Position numbers and translations under genes: made by a program. From Dongia_B soli (GTDB taxonomy: Bacteria; Pseudomonadota; Alphaproteobacteria; Dongiales; Dongiaceae), in the NCBI RefSeq assembly GCF_034044715.1, contig NZ_JAXCLW010000003.1, positions 434,001 to 498,000 of the forward strand: a DNA stretch of 64,000 nt, given 5' to 3'. The notes beneath the pieces were generated by a model. That model was not told the DNA's origin and made no database searches. It saw only the letters and a program-made list of their open reading frames with translations. Of the stretch, positions 14,499 through 24,198 are shown piece by piece; position 1 is the first letter of the stretch, and each line of letters starts with the position of its first letter.

Positions 14499-16466
14499 TC
14501 AGGTATCGAGGAAGCTGCGCAGCTTGCGCGAGCGGCTGGGATGCTTGAGCTTGCGCAAGGCCTTCGCTTCGATCTGGCGGATACGCTCGCGCGTGACCGA
14601 AAATTGTTGGCCAACTTCTTCCAGTGTGTGGTCGGTATTCATGCCGATACCGAAGCGCATGCGCAGCACGCGCTCCTCGCGCGGCGTCAGCGAAGCAAGC
14701 ACCCGGGTGGTGGTTTCCCGCAGATTAGCCTGAATGGCGGCATCGAGCGGCAGAACGGCGTTCTTGTCCTCGATGAAATCGCCGAGATGGCTGTCCTCTT
14801 CGTCGCCGATCGGCGTTTCGAGCGAGATCGGCTCCTTGGCGATCTTCAGGACCTTGCGCACCTTCTCCAGCGGCATCATCAGCTTTTCCGCCAATTCTTC
14901 CGGCGTCGGCTCGCGGCCAATCTCGTGCAGCATCTGCCGGCTGGTGCGGACCAGCTTGTTGATTGTCTCGATCATATGCACCGGGATACGGATGGTGCGG
15001 GCCTGGTCGGCGATCGAGCGGGTGATCGCCTGCCGGATCCACCAGGTGGCGTAGGTCGAGAACTTATAGCCGCGGCGATATTCGAACTTATCGACCGCCT
15101 TCATGAGGCCGATATTGCCTTCCTGGATGAGATCAAGGAATTGCAAGCCGCGATTGGTGTATTTCTTGGCAATGGAAATCACGAGACGCAGATTGGCCTC
15201 GACCATTTCCTTCTTCGCGCGGCTGGCCTCGCGCTCACCCTTCTGCACGATGTTGACGATGCGGCGAAAATCGCCAACCGGCAGCTTAACCTGATCAGCA
15301 ATGGCAGCGATCTCGTCGCGCACTTCCTTGGCTTCGTCCTTGTGCTTGGCGACGAAGTTCTTCCAGCCCTTGGAGGTCAGCTTGCCGAGCTTGACGAACC
15401 ATTTCGGATCCAGCTCGGACCCATAATATTTCTGCAGGAATTCTTCGCGCTTCACGCCGGCCTTCTGGGTCAGGCGCAGCAACTGTCCTTCCAATCCCAT
15501 CAGCTTGCGGTTGAGGCCATACATCTCATCGACCAGCGCTTCGATACGATTGTTGTTGAGACGCACCGAGCGCATCAGCTCGATCATCTCAAGTTTCATC
15601 TTCTCATAGGACTTCTCGGAGCGCGGGTTCAGCTCCTCGCCGGCCAGGATCGTCTCCAGGCGCTTCTGCTGCACTTTGTCGAGCTTCTTATAGAGCGCCG
15701 CGATATTGTCGAAAGTTTCCAGCAGCGAGGGCAGCAATTGCTGCTCCATGGCGGCAAGCGACATATTGGCTTCGTCGCCCTCGCCTTCTCCACTTTCACC
15801 ACCTTCGCCCTCGGCGGCACCTTCCTGTTCGGTTTCTTCCTCCTCGAATTCACTTTCATCGGCGCCGTTCATGATCTCGTCGCCCTCGCCGGGCACGCCA
15901 CCCATGGTGGCGTCGAGATCGATGATGTCGCGTAGCAGGATTTCGCCGGCTTTCAGCCGGTCGCGCCATTCGAGGATAGCACGATGGGTCAGCGGACTTT
16001 CGCCGATGCCGCCGATCATCATGTCGCGGCCGGCTTCGATCCGCTTAGCGATGGCGATTTCGCCTTCGCGGGAGAGCAGTTCGACGGAGCCCATTTCGCG
16101 CAGATACATCCGCACCGGGTCATCGGTGCGACCGACTTCGGCATCGTCGAGATTGCCGGTTACCCGGCCTTCCTCGTCACCATCGTCGGCGCTGGAAGCG
16201 GCTTCCTCGGCCTCGTCGCTTTCTTCATTCTCGACGACATTGATACCCATCTCGTTGAGAAGGGCCAGCGTGTCTTCGATCTGTTCGGAGGACATCTGTT
16301 CGGGCGGCAGGACGGCATTGAGCTCGTCATAGGTGACGTAGCCCCGCTCCTTCGCCTTGGCCAACATCTTTTTGACGGCGGCGTTCATGCCGTCCATCAG
16401 CGGACCTTCTGCGCCGTCTTCCCGCGGCTTTGCCGCTTCTGCCTTGGCCGAGCTTTTGACTGCCAT
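14499..16466 (-). CDS. rpoD: RNA polymerase primary sigma factor RpoD (sigma-70)
   Basis: 655 residues with the full sigma-70 layout. Region 1.1 is at the N-terminus (YVTYDELNAVLPPEQMSSEQIED). A non-conserved region contains an unusually acidic stretch of Glu/Gly/Asp. Region 2 (GLQFLDLIQEGNIGLMKAVD, YKFSTYATWWIRQAITR) follows, and region 4.2 has the -35 helix-turn-helix (TLEEVGQQFSVTRERIRQIE). It directs RNA polymerase to housekeeping promoters. The ATG at 16466 has AGGTGG 5 nt upstream; a GTG at 16475 is less likely. It is last in the yqeY-dnaG-rpoD run, with a 53-bp gap after dnaG. Confidence 0.97.
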   Translation of the reverse strand: MAVKSSAKAEAAKPREDGAEGPLMDGMNAAVKKMLAKAKERGYVTYDELNAVLPPEQMSSEQIEDTLALLNEMGINVVENEESDEAEEAASSADDGDEEGRVTGNLDDAEVGRTDDPVRMYLREMGSVELLSREGEIAIAKRIEAGRDMMIGGIGESPLTHRAILEWRDRLKAGEILLRDIIDLDATMGGVPGEGDEIMNGADESEFEEEETEQEGAAEGEGGESGEGEGDEANMSLAAMEQQLLPSLLETFDNIAALYKKLDKVQQKRLETILAGEELNPRSEKSYEKMKLEMIELMRSVRLNNNRIEALVDEMYGLNRKLMGLEGQLLRLTQKAGVKREEFLQKYYGSELDPKWFVKLGKLTSKGWKNFVAKHKDEAKEVRDEIAAIADQVKLPVGDFRRIVNIVQKGEREASRAKKEMVEANLRLVISIAKKYTNRGLQFLDLIQEGNIGLMKAVDKFEYRRGYKFSTYATWWIRQAITRSIADQARTIRIPVHMIETINKLVRTSRQMLHEIGREPTPEELAEKLMMPLEKVRKVLKIAKEPISLETPIGDEEDSHLGDFIEDKNAVLPLDAAIQANLRETTTRVLASLTPREERVLRMRFGIGMNTDHTLEEVGQQFSVTRERIRQIEAKALRKLKHPSRSRKLRSFLDT

Positions 16467-16519
16467 TGACGCCACCTGTTTACAAACACCAAGATTTAGA
16501 CCGGACCATGACTGGCCGG

Positions 16520-18535
16520 TTACTGCTTCACGACCTGGCCGAAAGCGTCCCGATCGATGTCCCGTCGCCGGCTCTCCGCCTCCAGCGCCAGGCGCTGCGC
16601 GGCTTCGAACCGCGCCAGATTTTCCTCGGTCATGCTGTTCGAAAGCGCCGCCGCTGCCTCCGCCAATTCGGCGCGGATGTCAGGCTCTCGAAGCACGGCC
16701 ATAACGTGCAAAAGCCCCTCTTCGGCAAATAACGGATCTGCCGAACGAAGGGTAAACCTGTAATCTGCGGTCCGCGCCAGAAGGCTATCAAGACCGGCAG
16801 AAAATCCCTGATCCCTCAGATGGTTCTGCAAGGCGACGGCGTCAAGCTGCGGATATCGGGCAGCGAGGTCTATAATGGCGGCCCGAAGCTTGTCAAGGTT
16901 GCCGCCACCCTCATCGTTGGGCCCGCTGTCTCGAGGAGCGCCATCTTCACCAATTGTTCTGTCAGGATCGCCGGTCGGAAATGTCAGCAAGGTTACCGCT
17001 TCGCCGTGCCTATGAATAAGATCGGGATGGTTAACAAGAGTTGCAAGTATCTTCTCATAGGGCAATCGTTGAACGCCCCTCAAACCTTCGCGAACATCGC
17101 CGCCACCCAGTTCCGACAGATGGGTGGGTCGGGCCCAGCGCGGCTGGTGACGGCCCATACCGGCATTGGGCAGGTTGTCAAAGCCGCCATAACCGCCTAC
17201 GCGGCTTGGCCGACCACCGCCCGCCCCGCTTGCTGACGAGTGACGCAACGGAGCATCGGATCGGGGCCGGGCAAAAAGCCCGTCCAGACGAGCGAACATC
17301 TCCTGGCGATAGGCATCCTGGATCGACTTGTCGGCGATGCGGCTGATCGCTTCGAAAAGCTCACGGCGAAAGCCGCTGCGGCGCTCCGGCGTGTCCAGCG
17401 GTCGATCGGCAAGGACCATCCGCCAAACCACGTCGACCAGCGGCGCGGCGCCGTCCAGCACCTGTCGCAATGCCGCAGCCCCCTGGCTTTTGATCAGCGA
17501 ATCCGGGTCTTCCCCAGCCGGCATCCAGGCAAACCGCAGAGAAAGCCCGGGTTTCAGGATGGGCAGGACCCGTTCCGCCGCCCGCGCGGCCGCCTTCTGG
17601 CCGGCAGCGTCACCGTCGAAACATAACAACGGCTCCGGCGCCAGGCGCCAGAGCAAGCCGATCTGGTCTTCCGTCAGGGCCGTGCCAAGCGGCGCCACCG
17701 CCTGGGGAAACCCAGCCTGGGTCAAAGCGATCACATCCATATAGCCTTCGGCCACAATGATCTCGTTCTTATCCCGCGCGGGTTTTTGCGCCAACGACAG
17801 GTTGTAGAGCACGCGCCCCTTGTGAAAGAGCGGGGTCTCCGGCGAGTTCAAATATTTTGGCTTTTCATCGGTCAGGATACGGCCGCCAAAGGCAATCACC
17901 TGGCCACGCCGGTCGAGGATCGGAAACATCACCCGGCCTCGGAAGCGGTCATAGGTGGCACCGGGGCCATCCTCTGGGCGGATCAGCAGCCCGGCTTCCA
18001 CCGCCAGGGTTTCCGGCACGTTCTGCTTCTCGAGATGGGCCTTCAACGCAGTGCGGCTGTCCGGTGCGAAGCCGAGGCGGAATTGCTTGATGGTTTCCGG
18101 CGTCAGGCCACGCCGGCGGAGATAATCCAAACCCGCTTTCCCGCCACTGGCGCCGAGATGCGCCTCGAAGAATTTGGCCGCCAGTTCTATGACACCGGCC
18201 AGCGTCGCCTGGCGTTCGGCCCGCTCGCGGGATTCGAAACTGTCCTGCGGCACCGTAAGGCCTGCTTCCGCCGACAGCTTTTCCACGGCATTCCGGAAAT
18301 CCAGCCCTTCGGTATTCATGACGAAGCCGATGACATCACCATGAGCGCCGCAGCCGAAGCAGTGATAGAAGCCTTTATCTTCGCTGACCGTGAAAGAGGG
18401 CGATTTCTCGTTATGGAACGGGCAGAGCCCGCTGGCTTCTTGGCCGCGACGGATCAGCCGCACCTTCCGCCCGACCACGTCAATGATCGACAGGCGCTGC
18501 CGCAAGTCTTCCAGAAATGAAGGGGGGAAGGCCAT
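16520..18535 (-). CDS. dnaG: DNA primase DnaG
   Basis: 671 residues. The N-terminal CHC2 zinc finger has Cys38, His41, Cys59 and Cys62 (LCPFHNEKSPSF, YHCFGCGAHGD). The catalytic core shows FGGRILTDEKPKYLNSPET and the Toprim motif IIVAEGYMDVIAL. A helical C-terminal DnaB-binding domain follows. It makes RNA primers at the replication fork with DnaB, whose gene is at 52901. The start MAFPPSFLEDLRQRLSI is typical. Gap to yqeY upstream is 23 bp, so the three genes are probably one operon. Confidence 0.97.
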   Translation of the reverse strand: MAFPPSFLEDLRQRLSIIDVVGRKVRLIRRGQEASGLCPFHNEKSPSFTVSEDKGFYHCFGCGAHGDVIGFVMNTEGLDFRNAVEKLSAEAGLTVPQDSFESRERAERQATLAGVIELAAKFFEAHLGASGGKAGLDYLRRRGLTPETIKQFRLGFAPDSRTALKAHLEKQNVPETLAVEAGLLIRPEDGPGATYDRFRGRVMFPILDRRGQVIAFGGRILTDEKPKYLNSPETPLFHKGRVLYNLSLAQKPARDKNEIIVAEGYMDVIALTQAGFPQAVAPLGTALTEDQIGLLWRLAPEPLLCFDGDAAGQKAAARAAERVLPILKPGLSLRFAWMPAGEDPDSLIKSQGAAALRQVLDGAAPLVDVVWRMVLADRPLDTPERRSGFRRELFEAISRIADKSIQDAYRQEMFARLDGLFARPRSDAPLRHSSASGAGGGRPSRVGGYGGFDNLPNAGMGRHQPRWARPTHLSELGGGDVREGLRGVQRLPYEKILATLVNHPDLIHRHGEAVTLLTFPTGDPDRTIGEDGAPRDSGPNDEGGGNLDKLRAAIIDLAARYPQLDAVALQNHLRDQGFSAGLDSLLARTADYRFTLRSADPLFAEEGLLHVMAVLREPDIRAELAEAAAALSNSMTEENLARFEAAQRLALEAESRRRDIDRDAFGQVVKQ

Positions 18536-18558
18536 GCCGTCCCGTTCGTTTGCCTAAG

Positions 18559-19014
18559 TCAGCCCAGCTTCTGCTTCACACGGGCGCCGGCCTTAGCGAA
18601 ATCCATCCGGCCGGCAAACCGTTCCTTCATGGCGGCCATGACCCGCCCCATATCCTTGATGCTCGTCGCCCCCAGCTCTGTGATGAGCTGGTCCACCGCC
18701 GCATCCGACTCATCATCCGACATCTTCTTGGGCAGGTAGCGCTCGATGATATCGATTTCGCCCTGCTCCTGGTCGACCAGCTCCTGGCGGTTGCCCTGTT
18801 TGTAGAGCGCAATGCTCTCATTGCGCTGCTTCACCATCTTCTGCAGCATCTCGACGATTTCCGCCTCGTCGATTCCATCGGTGATTCCCCGGCTGCGGGC
18901 AGCGATGTCGCGGTCCTTCAAGGCCGCGAGCACCAATCGCAGGGCAGACGTCGCGGCCTGATCCCGGGATTTCATCGCAGTTTTCAGATCGTCGCTCAGG
19001 CGCTGCCGCAACAT
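18559..19014 (-). CDS. GatB/YqeY domain protein
   Basis: 151 residues, the full length of the YqeY family (MLRQRLSDDLKTAMKSRDQ ... DMGRVMAAMKERFAGRMDFAKA). It resembles the tail domain of GatB, which binds tRNA; the family's own function is not established. It often precedes dnaG and rpoD in alphaproteobacteria, as here. The ATG at 19014 has GAGAGG about 7 nt upstream; the frame stays open further upstream but that part looks non-coding. Confidence 0.92.
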   Translation of the reverse strand: MLRQRLSDDLKTAMKSRDQAATSALRLVLAALKDRDIAARSRGITDGIDEAEIVEMLQKMVKQRNESIALYKQGNRQELVDQEQGEIDIIERYLPKKMSDDESDAAVDQLITELGATSIKDMGRVMAAMKERFAGRMDFAKAGARVKQKLG

Positions 19015-19212
19015 GATGCTGCCTCTCTGGTCAATGTAATGGCTGCGGGACAATACAGAGATTAGCGTTGTACACCACCCCGATAATGCATCGCTGCGGG
19101 TCAAAAAAGCCAGCTTGCCCAAAATCTTGACCAATTTCGTCTTAACCATTCCCGCGGATTCTTTTTCTTGACCAAAAGCTTCGCGAAGGGTAGGACTCCA
19201 GCATCTGACATT

Positions 19213-19238
19213 TTGTCGTATCTTGTCGTAAATCGTCG
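19213..19238 (+). promoter_or_regulatory. Helically phased direct repeats ahead of carA
   Basis: TTGTCGTA occurs at 19213-19220 and 19223-19230, followed by a partial copy TCGTCG at 19233-19238, giving a 10-bp period. The repeats sit 18-43 bp before the carA ATG. A TTGACC at 19168-19173 with TAGGAC 17 bp on is a weak candidate promoter. The repeats could be an operator, perhaps for the DNA-binding-like domain of CarA itself. Confidence 0.45.
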
Positions 19239-19255
19239 CCGATAAGGGTAGCAGC

Positions 19256-20770
19256 ATGCGGCCTGAGCAACAGCAGGTCCTGGTGGAATGGGCGCGCGCC
19301 GTCGGCCTGACGCAAATGCATGGCCGCAAGGTGATCTACGAGCGATTCCGGGAATTGGTGGAGGCCCAGGGCCACAAGGCGCCGACCTTGCCGGCCATCG
19401 ACAAGTGGATCGAACGCGGCGTCATCCCCTGGCGCTGGCAAGTCGTGCTCGGCGATTTGCGACGACAGATCGATGGTGGGGAGCCGCCCGCCCCGTCCGC
19501 GCCTTCTCCGATGGCGCCCTCAACCCAGCCAGCAATTGCTTTCGACCAGCCAGCGAAACGGATCCTGCCGATGTCCAGCTCCGCCTCCCAGCCCGCCCAA
19601 TCCCAGCCCATCAATGGCGATACGCCGATGCATACCGCCCTTCTGGTGCTCGCCGACGGCACCGTGTTGAAGGGGCGAGGTCTGGGCGCCGCCGGCTCCG
19701 CCGTGGGCGAGGTCTGTTTCAATACCTCGATGACCGGCTATCAGGAGATCATGACCGATCCCTCTTATGCCGGGCAGATCATCAACTTCACCTTCCCCCA
19801 TATCGGCAATACCGGCGCCAATGGTGAGGATATCGAGACCATCACGCCGGCCGCGCGCGGCTGCATCCTTTCCGCCGATATCACCCAACCGAGCAACTGG
19901 CGGGCGGCACAGCATTTCGATGCTTGGCTGAAAAGCTACAACCTGCCGGGCCTCGCCGGCATCGACACCCGCAAGCTGACCCGGCGTATCCGCGATGGCG
20001 GCGCGCCGAACGGTGTGCTGGTGCACAATCCCGAAGGCATCTTCGATATTCCTGCTCTCGTCGCCGAAGCCAAAGCCTGGCCCGGCCTGGACGGAATGGA
20101 CCTCGCCAAAGACGTCTCCTGCCGGCAGACCTTCAACTGGGATGAAAGCACCTGGGCGCTGGGACGCGGCTATGGCCACCAATCAGCACCAGCCTATCGT
20201 ATCGTCGCCATCGATTATGGCGCCAAGCGCAACATCCTGCGCTGCCTCGCTGCCGCCGGCTGCGCCGTGACGGTGGTGCCGGCGACGGCCACGACGGCGG
20301 ATGTGCTGCGCCACCGGCCGGACGGCGTCTTCCTCTCCAACGGTCCCGGCGATCCCGCCGCGACCGGTGAATATGCCGTGCCGGTGATCCGCGAATTGAT
20401 CGCTCAGGGCCTGCCGGTCTTCGGCATCTGCCTCGGCCATCAGATGCTGGCTTTGGCGCTCGGCGGCAAGACTGAGAAGATGGCGCGTGGCCATCGCGGC
20501 GCCAATCACCCCGTCAAGGATCTGACCACCGGCAAGGTCGAGATCACCAGCCAGAATCACGGTTTCCAGGTAATGCCGGAAAGCCTGCCGAGCAATGTCC
20601 GCGTGACGCACCAATCGCTGTTTGACGGCTCGGTCGAAGGGCTGGAACTGACGGGCAAGCCGGTCTTCTCGGTGCAGTACCATCCCGAAGCCTCACCCGG
20701 TCCGCAGGACAGCCATTACCTCTTCCACCGCTTCGTTGAAAAGATCGCACAGCACAAAGCCGGGGCGTGA
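19256..20770 (+). CDS. carA: Carbamoyl-phosphate synthase small subunit CarA with an N-terminal HTH-like extension
   Basis: 504 residues, about 125 more than usual. Residues from about 126 are a normal CarA: TALLVLADGTVLKGRG, the glutaminase nucleophile in GICLGHQM and the YHPEASPGP His/Glu. It supplies ammonia from glutamine to CarB for arginine and pyrimidine synthesis. Residues 1-72 form a compact helical domain whose AIDKWIERGVIPWRWQVVL resembles the recognition part of Cro/CI-type HTH proteins. A Pro/Ala/Ser linker (about 75-125) joins the two. The ATG at 19256 has AAGGG 8 nt upstream, while internal Met codons (19571, 19628) lack good ribosome-binding sites, so the fusion is probably translated. 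Confidence 0.92.
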   Translation: MRPEQQQVLVEWARAVGLTQMHGRKVIYERFRELVEAQGHKAPTLPAIDKWIERGVIPWRWQVVLGDLRRQIDGGEPPAPSAPSPMAPSTQPAIAFDQPAKRILPMSSSASQPAQSQPINGDTPMHTALLVLADGTVLKGRGLGAAGSAVGEVCFNTSMTGYQEIMTDPSYAGQIINFTFPHIGNTGANGEDIETITPAARGCILSADITQPSNWRAAQHFDAWLKSYNLPGLAGIDTRKLTRRIRDGGAPNGVLVHNPEGIFDIPALVAEAKAWPGLDGMDLAKDVSCRQTFNWDESTWALGRGYGHQSAPAYRIVAIDYGAKRNILRCLAAAGCAVTVVPATATTADVLRHRPDGVFLSNGPGDPAATGEYAVPVIRELIAQGLPVFGICLGHQMLALALGGKTEKMARGHRGANHPVKDLTTGKVEITSQNHGFQVMPESLPSNVRVTHQSLFDGSVEGLELTGKPVFSVQYHPEASPGPQDSHYLFHRFVEKIAQHKAGA

Positions 20771-20837
20771 TGGCGCTGCCCCGATGAATTCTGCCTATCA
20801 GCCAAACATAAGTCCTTGACCCACGCGAGTGTTGAAG

Positions 20838-23800
20838 ATGCCGAAACGCACTGACATCAAATCGATCATGATCATCGGCGCCGGGCCGATCGTCATCGGC
20901 CAGGCTTGCGAGTTCGACTATTCCGGGGCACAGGCCTGTAAGGCCCTGCGCGAGGAAGGCTACCGGGTCATCCTGGTCAATTCCAATCCGGCCACCATCA
21001 TGACCGATCCGGATCTGGCGGATGCAACCTATGTCGAGCCGATCACCCCGGATGTCGTCGCCAAGATCATCGAGAAGGAACGGCCCGACGCCTTGCTGCC
21101 CACCATGGGTGGGCAGACGGCCCTCAATACGGCGCTGTCGCTGCACAAATCCGGCAAGCTGGCCGAGCTTGGCGTCGAGATGATCGGCGCCGATGCCAAG
21201 GCAATCGACATGGCGGAGGATCGTTTGCTGTTCCGCGAGGCGATGGACCGCATCGGCCTCTCCAGCCCGCGCGGCGATCTCGTCTCCACCCTTGAGGAAG
21301 CGCTGGATGTGCTGGCGCAGGTCGGGCTGCCGGCTATCATTCGTCCCTCCTTCACCCTGGGTGGTACAGGCGGTGGCATCGCCCATAGCCGCGAGGAATT
21401 CATCCGCATCGTGGAAGGCGGCCTCAAGGCCTCGCCAGTCGGCGAGGTGCTGGTCGAGGAATCGGTGCTCGGCTGGAAGGAATATGAGATGGAGGTCGTG
21501 CGCGACCGCGCCGACAACTGCATCATCATCTGTTCGATCGAGAACATCGATCCCATGGGGGTGCATACCGGCGATTCCATCACCGTCGCCCCCGCTTTGA
21601 CCTTGACCGACAAGGAATATCAGATCATGCGCAACGCCTCGATCGCGGTGTTGCGGGAGATTGGCGTCGAAACCGGCGGGTCCAATGTGCAATTCGCCGT
21701 GCATCCGGAGACCGGCCGGCTGATCGTCATCGAGATGAATCCACGCGTGTCGCGGTCTTCGGCTTTGGCCTCGAAGGCGACCGGCTTCCCCATCGCCAAG
21801 GTCGCCGCCAAGCTGGCGATCGGCTACACCCTGGACGAACTCGCGAATGACATCACGCGCGTCACGCCGGCCTCTTTCGAACCGACGATCGACTATGTCG
21901 TCACCAAGATGCCGCGCTTCACCTTCGAGAAATTCCCCGGTGCCGAACAGGTACTGTCGACCTCGATGAAATCGGTCGGCGAAGCCATGGCGATCGGCCG
22001 CAGCTTCCAGGAATCGGTGCAGAAAGCACTGCGCTCGATGGAGACGGGCCTGACCGGTTTCGATGAAGTCGAACTTGGCGATGATAAGACCTCGATCCGC
22101 GCCCAGCTCGCCAAGGCGACGCCAGACCGCCTGCTGGTCATCGCCGAGGCGTTGCGGCGCGGCCTGACCGTCGAGGAAGTCTGCGAGGTCAGCAAATACG
22201 ATGCGTGGTTCGTGCGCCAGATCGCCGATATCGTCGCCGTCGAAGCGGAGATCCGCAGCGACGGTCTTCCCGCCGGCAAGGCAGCCATGTTGCGGCTGAA
22301 AAAGATGGGCTTTTCCGATGCCAGGCTCGGCAAGCTGACCGGCCGCACCGCCGCAGATGTCACGGCCCATCGCCAGAAGCTCGATGTGCGGCCGGTCTAT
22401 AAGCGGATCGATACCTGCGCCGCCGAATTCGCCTCGGCAACGCCCTATATGTATTCCTGCTATGAAGGCGATGGAATCGAGGCCGCGGAATGCGAAGCCG
22501 ATCCCAGCACGCGCAACAAGGTCATCATCCTGGGCGGCGGGCCGAACCGCATCGGCCAGGGCATCGAATTCGACTATTGCTGCGTGCATGCGGCCTATGC
22601 CCTGAAGGCTGCCGGCCATGAGACGATCATGGTGAACTGCAATCCGGAAACCGTCTCGACCGATTACGACACGTCGGATCGCCTCTATTTTGAACCGCTG
22701 ACGGCGGAAGACGTGATCGAGCTCGCCCGGATCGAGCAGAGCAAGGGCAAGCTTCTCGGCGTCATCGTGCAATTCGGCGGCCAGACGCCGCTGAAGCTGG
22801 CGCATGCTCTGGAGAAAGCGGGCATTCCGATCCTCGGCACCTCGCCAGATGCCATCGACCTTGCCGAAGATCGCGAGCGCTTCCAGCAATTGCTGCATAA
22901 GCTGGAGCTGCGTCAGCCAGCCAATGGCACGGCGCGATCTGCCGAGGAAGCCGAACAGATCGCCGAACGCATCGGCTATCCGGTTGTGATTCGTCCTTCT
23001 TACGTGCTGGGCGGCCGGGCCATGGAGATCGTCTATGAATCCGCCGGCCTGCGCCGCTACATGCGCAAGGCCGTGCAGGTCTCCGGCGACAACCCGGTGC
23101 TGGTCGATTCCTATCTGCAGGATGCGATCGAGGTCGATGTCGATGCGCTCTGCGACGGCAAGGATGTGCATGTCGCCGGTATCATGGAACATATCGAAGA
23201 AGCCGGCATTCATTCCGGCGACAGCGCCTGCGCTTTGCCGCCCCATACGCTCTCGCTGGCGGTGATCGCGGAAATTCGCCGGCAGTCGGAAGCGCTTGCC
23301 CGTGGCCTCAATGTCGTCGGGTTGATGAATGTGCAATTCGCCGTCAAAGGCGGTGATATTTATGTGCTGGAGGTCAATCCTCGGGCCAGCCGTACGGTAC
23401 CTTTCGTCGCCAAGGCGACCGGCACGCCGATCGCGAAGATCGCCGCCCGCATCATGGCCGGCGAGAAGCTGACCGCCTTCGATCTCAATGCTACTGTCCG
23501 TCATCATGTCGCGGTTAAGGAAGCTGTTTTCCCCTTTGCCCGTTTCCCCGGCGTCGACATCATCCTGGGGCCGGAAATGAAATCGACTGGCGAGGTCATG
23601 GGCCTGGATGCCGATTTCCCGCGCGCCTTCCTGAAGGCGCAGATGGGGGCCGGGCTGATGCTGCCGCGCAATGGTGGTGTCTTCATCTCAGTCAAGGACA
23701 AGGACAAGCAGGCGATTATCCCGGCGGCCAAGAAGCTTTTGGAAATGGGTTTCGACGTCCTGGCAACGCCGGGCACGGCGGCCTTCCTGCGCAATCAGGG

Positions 23801-24074
23801 GCTGGCCGTCCGGGCGATCAACAAGGTGCATCAGGGCAGCCCCCATATCGTCGAGGCGATGCAGCGGGGCGAGATCAAGCTGGTGCTGAATACGGTGAAC
23901 GGCGCCAAGGCCATTCACGACAGTTTCGACATCCGCCGGTCTGCCCTGATGGGCAGCATTCCTTATTACACCACCCTGTCAGGCATCCTGGCCGCGGTGG
24001 AGGCGATCGGCGCTTTGGCCAGTGGGGACCTTGAAGTCGCGCCCCTTCAGTCGTACTTTAAGCAGGCATCCTGA
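20838..24074 (+). CDS. carB: Carbamoyl-phosphate synthase large subunit CarB
   Basis: 1078 residues with two homologous ATP-grasp halves (MIIGAGPIVIGQACEFDYSG near the start; VIILGGGPNRIGQGIEFDYC in the second half) and a C-terminal MGS-like allosteric domain (ISVKDKDKQAIIPAAKKL). It makes carbamoyl phosphate from bicarbonate, ammonia and two ATP together with CarA. The start MPKRTDIKSIMIIG at 20838 is the family norm; a GTG 9 nt upstream is less likely. It lies 67 bp after carA and probably shares its transcript. Confidence 0.97.
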   Translation: MPKRTDIKSIMIIGAGPIVIGQACEFDYSGAQACKALREEGYRVILVNSNPATIMTDPDLADATYVEPITPDVVAKIIEKERPDALLPTMGGQTALNTALSLHKSGKLAELGVEMIGADAKAIDMAEDRLLFREAMDRIGLSSPRGDLVSTLEEALDVLAQVGLPAIIRPSFTLGGTGGGIAHSREEFIRIVEGGLKASPVGEVLVEESVLGWKEYEMEVVRDRADNCIIICSIENIDPMGVHTGDSITVAPALTLTDKEYQIMRNASIAVLREIGVETGGSNVQFAVHPETGRLIVIEMNPRVSRSSALASKATGFPIAKVAAKLAIGYTLDELANDITRVTPASFEPTIDYVVTKMPRFTFEKFPGAEQVLSTSMKSVGEAMAIGRSFQESVQKALRSMETGLTGFDEVELGDDKTSIRAQLAKATPDRLLVIAEALRRGLTVEEVCEVSKYDAWFVRQIADIVAVEAEIRSDGLPAGKAAMLRLKKMGFSDARLGKLTGRTAADVTAHRQKLDVRPVYKRIDTCAAEFASATPYMYSCYEGDGIEAAECEADPSTRNKVIILGGGPNRIGQGIEFDYCCVHAAYALKAAGHETIMVNCNPETVSTDYDTSDRLYFEPLTAEDVIELARIEQSKGKLLGVIVQFGGQTPLKLAHALEKAGIPILGTSPDAIDLAEDRERFQQLLHKLELRQPANGTARSAEEAEQIAERIGYPVVIRPSYVLGGRAMEIVYESAGLRRYMRKAVQVSGDNPVLVDSYLQDAIEVDVDALCDGKDVHVAGIMEHIEEAGIHSGDSACALPPHTLSLAVIAEIRRQSEALARGLNVVGLMNVQFAVKGGDIYVLEVNPRASRTVPFVAKATGTPIAKIAARIMAGEKLTAFDLNATVRHHVAVKEAVFPFARFPGVDIILGPEMKSTGEVMGLDADFPRAFLKAQMGAGLMLPRNGGVFISVKDKDKQAIIPAAKKLLEMGFDVLATPGTAAFLRNQGLAVRAINKVHQGSPHIVEAMQRGEIKLVLNTVNGAKAIHDSFDIRRSALMGSIPYYTTLSGILAAVEAIGALASGDLEVAPLQSYFKQAS

Positions 24075-24100
24075 AATCCAGGGTGATTAACTTGCAGCCG

Positions 24101-24136
24101 GGACGGTCGTTAAGTAATTGATGTACCGTCCTTTTC
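24101..24136 (+). terminator. carAB terminator
   Basis: GGACGGT pairs with ACCGTCC across a 17-nt loop and is followed by TTTTCT. It starts 26 bp after the carB stop. Confidence 0.55.
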
Positions 24137-24175
24137 TGGCTCATCGGGTGGTCTGGCCGTTTTTTTGAAAATCGG

Positions 24176-24198
24176 AAAGCACCCGAGGGGTGCGCTTT
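24176..24198 (+). promoter_or_regulatory. Hairpin in the greA leader
   Basis: CACCC-GAG-GGGTG with flanking AAAG/CTTT forms a stem, followed shortly by TGTTTTT and then the greA start. It could be a leader attenuator or the end of a short leader RNA; in E. coli the greA leader yields the sRNA GraL. Confidence 0.4.

Noticed and set aside
14487..15935. Long rightward frame opposite rpoD
   Set aside because: Shadow of rpoD on the other strand; no independent support.
19015..19329. Upstream extension of the yqeY frame
   Set aside because: The frame stays open but the translation lacks homology. The ATG at 19014 has the Shine-Dalgarno, and the extension would run through the carA control region.
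20544..23507. A 987-codon open frame antisense to carA/carB
   Set aside because: It is complementary to a clear carA/carB reading frame and its translation has no family features; long antisense frames are expected in GC-rich DNA.
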